Shown here piece after piece: positions 58,201 through 64,000 of a stretch of DNA of 64,000 nt. Origin of the DNA: Nematostella vectensis (lineage: Eukaryota > Cnidaria > Anthozoa > Actiniaria > Edwardsiidae); contig NC_064035.1 in assembly GCF_932526225.1 (NCBI RefSeq), positions 10,031,296 to 10,095,295 of the forward strand, read 5' to 3'. Numbering within the stretch: position 1 is the first letter of the stretch; the number at the start of each line of letters is the position of its first letter. The notes under the pieces are model-generated. The model was not told the DNA's origin. It saw only the letters and a list, made by a program, of their open reading frames with translations, and did no database searches. The translations under genes were made by a program, and so were the position numbers.

Positions 58201-61200
58201 ACTAAAAGACTTCTTGCGGTAAACTCCCAGTATCCTTTGCGCTCACAAGCCCCCCAAAAGCAGCCTGGCTACTTCTATAACTTGGACTACCAGGGCAGAA
58301 TAAATCCGGCCACAAACAGCCGTCAAACACAAAACTCTCTGAATTCGCTGCCTCCCTTCGACAGAAACTCGGCGTATCTACAGACCGCCGGCTCCCAGAA
58401 TAGCCAGTCACAAACTGCCACTAATACTAGACTTCAAGCTCTTAACTTCCGACATAACGCTCTCGTAGAAGACCAATTTGAAGACGCCGTACTCGAGTCA
58501 AAAGAATCGGAGTACCAGTCACTTCCTGAAGAATTCCAAGCGAACAATTCATCAAGTCTAAGTCCCACGAACTTCACTAGGGTAGACTACGGTAAACTGT
58601 TCTCGCCACAGATGCAGTACAGTCCGGGCGGTGATGGGTCGCTAGGATATGTGCGACCAAAAGGAGATGTCCCCAGAAAAGGTTATGGCATGTACAAGGC
58701 GGCTATCTACTTGGCTGACCTACTAAAGAATGGTGAGTGGTGGAGACATGACAGAGACGAGTAACCAAAAGGGAGCCACTCGATATTCAGACTTGGACGC
58801 CCACAAGACGACACGCTACACAACAGTAGGACAATAGATCGCGCGCTAATTTGGTAGAAGGCTAATTCAGAGACATGAACATACGATACAGAGAGAGCCA
58901 TCATCACCATCAATAAAAAAAAGGGATGCAATGCCATATGCTGAAGGACGGACGGACGGACGGACGGACGGACGGACTGACTGATCCACAAGGACAGTCA
59001 TGGACAACACAAAATGAATGGAAAAGAAAGGGAGGACTGGACTGAGGGACGTACTGGACAGACCTATGGACAGGCTAACCAACAAGGGACAGAACAAATT
59101 AATACTTATAACTAAAGTATTATACTAGATATTCATCATTTTAAAACAGTACATCCTAAGTTACCCTTTCTCCGGAATCGTATAAATCCTTAATACTTTT
59201 TCGGGAATTGTATAAATCCTTATCCATTATCGCAATGTCCTACACACTTAGTCTGTATTAGTTACTAAAAGGGTTGATGGCAGACCTTCTTTAGGTAGGT
59301 ACACTGGATAATCTTTTGTCTTGTTTTGAAGCGAGTGCGAGAATGGACGATGTCTCGTCCGGAGATAACGACATCCCGGACGATCTGACGGGAGGCGCGG
59401 TGAGCCAGGGGTCAGGCGGTGAAGACGACATACTGGTAGACAGTCACACGCCCAAAGAATTCACCGACACAGACGCTAAGCTACTGCAAGGCGAGGGAAG
59501 CGGTAGTCAGCACAATGTCATGCGTGGAGGAAGTGGTGCTGGCTCCGGAAACTTAAAAGAGTCAGCTTTGCAAATAGCTGACCAAACAGCTGATACGCAG
59601 CCAAGCATTGTTACCGCAGCCAATGAACAAAACAGTGAACTGACAGCTGGCTCACAGCTGCCAAGTGACCAGGCCTTGCTTGCACAGCAGCCTAGTGACC
59701 AGGCCTTGCTAACACAGCAGCCTAGTGACCAGGCCATGTTAACGCAACAGCCTAGTGAACAGGTCTTAATGACGCAACAGCCTAGTGACCAGGCATCATA
59801 TATTCAACAACCCAACGACCAGGCCTCGTTTACTCAACAAACAAGCGACCAGGCCTTAATTGCTCCACAGCCAAGCGACAGCGCCTTATTTACTCCACAA
59901 CCAAGCTCATTTGCTTCTCAACCAAGCGACCAGTCATCATTCACCCAACAGCCGAGTGACCAGGCTTTATTTACATCCCAGCCCTTTTCAACGCAGCAGC
60001 AGTACGTCCATGCGTCATTTAATCAGCAGCCAAGCAGCCAGGCTCCGCAGACTCAGCAATTTAGTGACCAAGCCTACCTAACGAATCAGCCAAGCGACCA
60101 GGCCTTATCATTCCAGTCGTCAAAAGACCAGTCGTTGACGTTCAACGACCAAACTTCACAGCCAGGCGAACAGGCGCCGTATTTACCGGCGTCAGAACAG
60201 CCTAGCAACCAGGCCTTGAGGGCACCACAGGGAGCCGTGTCTTACGCGTCGCCGGAAGTACAGAGCGAGGACCAGCAGGCTTCACAGCAGGACCAACAGG
60301 GTAATGGCGACTAACACTCGTTATTTGTGTTTGATTCATGTCGTGTTGATTGTATCTAGGGCTGTGACCGCGCAGTGGGTGGAAGGTTAGTGATAATTTC
60401 AACTCGCTTATTCTTTTAATAAAGATTTAATTTAGATGGAAATACAAAGTGGATAGACAAGAGTTTCAACGCGGAAAGGGAGGAGGTCAAATGTCAAAAA
60501 GTCTCTTTGCAACGTCTGAGATATCAAACACTTAGATATCGCGCGAATCGAATAAAGGAAGGTTTATAAGAGGGTGGCTTAAAGATTGTACAAACTGAAT
60601 ATTGTGTTTTTGTGTGTGAATAGCTGATTGCAATACCCTTGTATTTTCCGTGGCGCCCTTAAGATAAAATATCATTATTACAACAATTTTTCTATATTGT
60701 TTCTATTACTCACATAGCCAAAAAATATCTGCTTATATGTCGGTTTTCTTTCAAATGCTTTTGGAGAACTTAGAGAATGTCTTACTGTACTCCCAACCAC
60801 CTGTTAGGATGCTTGACCCCATTCATAAACAGAAAAAGGTTTGTATCTCTACTTCTGTTTCTACAAAAGTTTACGATTCAGGCCAGTAAGCGACATTGTT
60901 TTAGCGGTAAACGAAACGTTCGTTGATTCGTTTAATCGTTCCGTTTTTTTAAGAACACTTCTTCTACGTTTCGCTGTCTCTCTGTCGATTTTCTAATCTT
61001 ATTGATTTGCTGGTTGCGAACATTAAAAACACCGCAGATTCTTTTATACAAGTGAAAGCCACAAATCACCACCCGCTCGATAATGACTCGCTGCTATTTC
61101 GGGGCAATGTTTAGTTGACTAGTTTTTACTTCCGTTTTGACTTTATTCGTTTGGTGATACTTTTTATGTTATATACATTTTGTACACTGCCATATCAGTA

Positions 61201-62198
61201 CGTTTTCAATGATGACTATCTTAAACATCGTCTGTGATAATGATATGCACATGATAGTGACTCTAAAATGATTATGATAATGAGAATTATGTGATAATGT
61301 TTGTTGAAGCGATGATGATGATGATGACTATATGATGATGGTAGTAGTATGATGGTGGTGGGGTGAAAGCCAAGATAATGATAAAGAATGAGCCCCGATT
61401 TTTCCATAATGCTTCTGTATCGTACCCCTCCCCCCCCACACAAAAAAACATTTAGGCCTGCTACAGCAATTGTGAAGATGATGATAAAAATGTTAATGAT
61501 GGCGATGATAATGATTATGATGATGATAACAATATTAATGATGGCGATGATAATGATTATGATGATGACATGATGATTGTAACAATGTTAATGATGGCGA
61601 TGATGATAACAATGTTAATGATGGCGATGCTAATGTTTAGGATGATGATAACAATATTAATGATGGCGGTGATAATGATTATGATGATGACATGATGATG
61701 ATAACAATGTTAATGATGGCGATGATAATGATGTCGATGATGATAACAATGTTAATGATGGCGATGCTAATGTTTAGGATGATGCTAACAATGTTAATGA
61801 TGGCGATGCTAATGTATAGGATCATGACATGTTCAATAACGTGCCTCTTCTCTCCCTAGTACTGTCGTCGTACAGTGTCCCCGGCACCCCGCCCGGCACG
61901 TACCGCCGCATCGTGTGTCAGAATGCGACAGACACCATCCAGTGCCCGAACAACGAGCGAATCAACATCCTCAACGCCGAGTATGGAGATATGGAACAGT
62001 CCAACTGCTACGCACCGCAGAACGATGCCATGGTAACGCCGCAGACCTGCCAAACCCCGGGCGCATACGAGTCAGTTAAGACAAATTGTGATGATATGGA
62101 GAATTGCCAGTTGTCCGCCAACAATGAGCTGTTTGGTGACGAGTGCGAATCCGACCGGAAATATCTGGATGTTACTTACAACTGCCTACCAGGGGAGG
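55205..62198 (+). CDS. Large secreted repeat-rich protein with C-terminal SUEL lectin domain (3' end not found)
   Basis: Exons 55205-55292, 56255-58732, 59332-60300 and 61860-62198, every junction phase 1; at least 1291 aa. Exon 1 is a signal peptide (MGSHIRKRVLALCALFLLVT). Exon 2 (about 826 aa) has an acidic Ser/Asp start, then five 46-residue repeats at about 304-533 (NNVQTGARNHGNTFTGYPRS, YPRTNSVQAEVSSPGDALKS, YTQSYT), then a Ser/Gln/Tyr-rich tail. Exon 3 has about 18 decapeptides like PSDQALLTQQ. The last exon is a SUEL/galactose-binding lectin domain with 8 Cys (NAEYGD; DRKYLDVTYNC). Exons 2 and 3 could also end by read-through at 58764 and 60314, since both donors (AATG|GTGAGT, CAGG|GTAATG) lie just before stops. 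Linking all four exons is therefore inference. The final donor at 62199 lacks a convincing partner. Function unknown; a secreted matrix, mucus or adhesive role is a guess. Confidence 0.65.
57076..57765 (+). repeat. Five 138-bp coding tandem repeats
   Basis: Exact period 138 bases (46 codons): copies begin at 57076, 57214, 57352, 57490 and 57628, and a sixth starts at 57766 but diverges after NNVQ. Copies 2-5 differ at only a few silent positions (GACGCG/GATGCG, CAGTCG/CAATCG); copy 1 has a few more changes. Such identity implies recent expansion or ongoing gene conversion. Confidence 0.98.
58950..58985. repeat. GGAC simple repeat
   Basis: A run of about seven GACG units (GACGGACGGACGGACGGACG) in the intron between exons 2 and 3 of the lectin locus. 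Confidence 0.9.
59655..60225 (+). repeat. 30-bp coding repeats (PSDQALxTQQ)
   Basis: About 18 degenerate 30-base units within exon 3, each around CAGCCTAGTGACCAGGCC. The protein unit is QQPSDQALLT with variants such as PNDQASFTQQ. Composition is Gln/Ser/Pro/Ala with no Cys. Confidence 0.95.
60304..62198 (+). CDS. Nested short SUEL lectin with its own signal-peptide exon
   Basis: An ATG at 60304 opens MATNTRYLCLIHVVLIVS, then RAVTAQWVE, a textbook signal peptide with AVTA|QW cleavage. It ends in a phase 1 donor (GAAG|GTTAGT after 60385). Joined to the phase 1 lectin exon 61860-62198 it reads VEVLSSYSVPGTPPG, then the complete SUEL domain (RRIVCQNATDTIQCPNNER ... KYLDVTYNC). SUEL lectins bind rhamnose or galactose; single-domain forms are egg, venom-gland or immune lectins in various animals. 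The exon starts 4 bases after the donor of the long form's exon 3, and its ATG overlaps the read-through stop (60312-60314). An alternative promoter is thus needed, or this is the true gene and exon 3 above ends separately. The 3' end is missing: read-through stops at 62345; an acceptor near 62941 (TGACAG) would give an immediate stop. Confidence 0.65.
61490..61825. repeat. GAT/AAT-rich minisatellite before the lectin exon
   Basis: Repeats of AATGTTAATGATGGCGATGA and GATAATGATTATGATGATGA alternate for about 330 bases in the intron, ending about 30 bases before the lectin exon acceptor. Methionine/isoleucine-rich frames here are spurious. Confidence 0.9.
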
Positions 62199-62480
62199 GT
62201 GAGTGGGGAAGGGACTACAATGGGAGGGAGGGTGGGTTAGTGGGCATGGAACATCCAAGGGAGGTTGGGTTGGGAACGGTGAGGGATTACCTGGGGAGGG
62301 AGAGTGGTTGTTGGTTGGACGAAGGAAGGGAGGGTGAGAGGCGATAAGTGAGGAACATCAGTGGGGGGTGGGGGGGGGGTGGGGCTGAGTGGGCATGGAA
62401 CACCCAAGGGAGGGTAGGTGAGGATGAGTCGGGTACTACAAGGCGAAGATCGGGTGGGGTAGTTCGATAGGAGGGGACTA
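62190..62480 (+). repeat. G-rich degenerate repeat seeded at the lectin exon donor
   Basis: Starting at the exon end GGGGAGG|GTGAGTGGGG, similar words recur: GGGAGGGAGGGTGGGTTAG, GGGAGGTTGGG, GGGGAGGGAGAGTGG, GGGAGGGTGAGAGG and GGGAGGGTAGGTGAGG. GGGCATGGAACA[TC]CCAAGG occurs twice (62240, 62390). It is very G-rich on the plus strand. Confidence 0.75.
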
Positions 62481-63326
62481 GGGTTAATGGCAGTGGCTGC
62501 ATAAGAGAAATTAATGCCCATGATACACAGTCTCTGTGGAACATACATGCCCTCCCTAATCATCTGAGAGCCGAACTCCCTCTAATTGCAAAGCGAATAG
62601 AAACAGCAAGAAACATTACAAAGACAATACAAGACTAATAAGAGGTTCGCTTCTTTTTCAAGTTCATGTTTTAATAAAATTGTTTTTTTTTGGCAATATT
62701 GTCATTTGCAATGGTAGTTTTCGCGCTAAAAGAATAAAGAAATAATTTTGATAACTAGAAAGTTTCAAGAAAAAGGATTGTGTATTTTTGTACAGCAACT
62801 ATATAAAAGTTTTCCTCTTGCTTTTTCAAGATCATTTTGTTGATTTTGCTGTGCAATATTTTTGTTGGCAATGGTAGTCTTGGTGCTAAAAGACTGAAGG
62901 AATAATCTCAATAGTTAGAACGTTTCCAAGGGCGAGGTTTTATATGACAGTATGAATAATTTATTATGAGTTGACAGCTCGCAAGCAGGTACAAACACAA
63001 ACACAGCCCATGACATTCCACAAGAGAGAAATCTTTACTACTCTTAAAACAATTTTCCAATCCACCATTCTCAAATAATACCGTTTCCTTACTTCGGCCA
63101 TTCTACCCGATATCTTATACGTTAAGTCCTAACCGTGTGCGCGCTTGATAAAAACACGCCAATTGGCCAATCAGACATGCTCGTTCCGTGATCTGATCAG
63201 CTACTGGCAGGTCAGCACTAATTCAAGACAGAACTAGGGGCGAATTCGTGAGGCATCATTTTATTTAATATATTTTTGGCCTTAATTAAGGCTGTTTCAC
63301 TTCCAGGGAAGTAATTCGTTTTCAAA
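62481..63326. other. Lectin 3' flank and P/Q-rich gene promoter
   Basis: No coding exon is supported. TTTTTCAAG...TTGGCAAT...GGTAGT...CGCTAAAAG blocks occur twice (about 62660-62770 and 62820-62930), a diverged tandem duplication of about 165 bases. A 14-base perfect palindrome GCCTTAATTAAGGC lies at 63279-63292, 35 bases before the next ATG. Confidence 0.55.
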
Positions 63327-63897
63327 ATGAAGTTGTTATTTGTCTTGACGACCCTTTGTATTGTCGGAAAGTATGGCGAATCAGGTATGCGGCGTTTTCG
63401 TCCACGTTTTGCGTTTTTGTGTGCGTTTTATTTCGTAGAATTTTTCTATAATGTCTTTTATTAATGAATTCCAGCCGCAGCGATCCCGTGGCAGAAACTC
63501 GTGCAATACCACTCGAACCCTCAACACTTTAAAGGTTTTTCTCGTTGAGTATTCACTGGTCTTTAGTTACCGATCTGTTATTTGCGATCTTCTAACCTTT
63601 GATGGTTTTTCGATAATTAGAACAAATTGAGCGATTTGACTACCCGTTGATCAGTATTCGTGCCGACACGCCAAGGAAACCTAGACATCGCAAGCGACCT
63701 GAAAATCTTCCACTGCAACTTCAATTCAACGGCCCTTTTATGCAGCCTTTTATACAGCCTTTTATGCAGCCTCTGCCGTTCCCATTCCCAGGTTAACTAC
63801 GAGATTGTTTTGTCGCTATTTACTTGTTGTGATAATGGTTATGAATGCATCTTTAAATTTATTTCAGGGGCTCAACAAGCTCAGAGTTTTTCCCAAG
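63327..63897 (+). CDS. Small secreted Pro/Gln-rich protein, truncated by window end
   Basis: Exons 63327-63384, 63475-63534, 63621-63791 and 63868-63897, every junction phase 1; 106 codons so far, continuing past the window. Signal peptide MKLLFVLTTLCIVGKYGES. Then AAAIPWQKLVQYHSNPQHFK, an EQIERFDYPLISIRAD segment, a polybasic stretch RKPRHRKR, and a repetitive GPFMQPFIQPFMQPLPFPFP followed by GAQQAQSFSQ. The polybasic site could be a convertase cleavage site, leaving a Pro/Gln/Phe-rich C-terminal part. An alternative acceptor 6 bases downstream (63481) would also keep frame. I do not recognise the family. Like the exons of the neighbouring lectin locus, all are phase 1 and encode low-complexity secreted sequence. 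Confidence 0.65.
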
Positions 63898-64000
63898 GTA
63901 GGACGATAATTTCAAGAATATCCAAGAATATAAAGGGAGAGTAAGGATGTGGAACATCACGAAAACCCCGCAGACAACTCGCTAGAACTTAACACTGTAA

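Noticed and set aside
58733-58764. Stop at 58764 as the true end of the 46-aa repeat protein
   Set aside because: A consensus donor (AATG|GTGAGT) lies 32 bases before it and joins in phase with the next long frame. Kept as an alternative only; transcripts would decide.

Overview
This is animal nuclear DNA: AT-rich, with spliced genes, GT-AG introns, AATAAA signals, microsatellites, MITEs and dead non-LTR retrotransposons. The gene set (a cnidarian-style fibrinogen-related protein, a metabotropic GABA receptor, a SUEL lectin) and the repeat families point to an anthozoan cnidarian, most likely a sea anemone such as Nematostella. That assignment is inference; no marker here fixes the species. 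Gene models were built by hand by matching splice sites and reading phase, and every listed coding junction keeps the frame unless stated.

Layout. 2056-4180 (-): LSM12, 4 exons. 4531-13882 (+): a 22-exon gene for an 840-aa UBA-UBX-LRR protein, head to head with LSM12. 14869-22543 (+): RACGAP1 (MgcRacGAP/CYK-4), 23 exons. 24188-25999 (+): intronless SKIDA1-like SKI/SNO/DAC protein. 28357-28554 (+): mitochondrial ribosomal protein bL36m. 28555-32656: gene-poor and repeat-rich. 32657-35610 (-): secreted PAN-EGF-fibrinogen-like protein whose last exon has a one-base frameshift. 36359-38290: a collapsed second copy of that gene's end, a dead LINE and duplicated flanking DNA. 39266-53309 (+): class C GPCR of the GABA-B type, 15 exons. 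55205-62198 (+): secreted repeat-rich protein ending in a SUEL lectin domain, with a nested alternative signal-peptide exon. 63327-end (+): small Pro/Gln-rich secreted protein, cut by the window edge.

Functional groups. The left half is housekeeping and cell-division machinery: RNA or ADPR-related LSM12, a possible p97/ubiquitin adaptor, the centralspindlin RhoGAP, a chromatin-type factor and a mitoribosomal protein. The right half is surface or secreted: fibrinogen-like protein, GABA-B receptor and the lectin locus. The genes are not an operon, and I see no shared pathway beyond this grouping.

Most notable points: (1) the UBA-UBX-LRR protein carries a BC-box/Cul2-box-like stretch between UBX and LRR; (2) the 55-64 kb locus has three separate signal-peptide first exons, all ending in phase 1, beside cassettes that are all phase 1-1; (3) several introns begin with minisatellites whose unit copies the 5' splice site itself.
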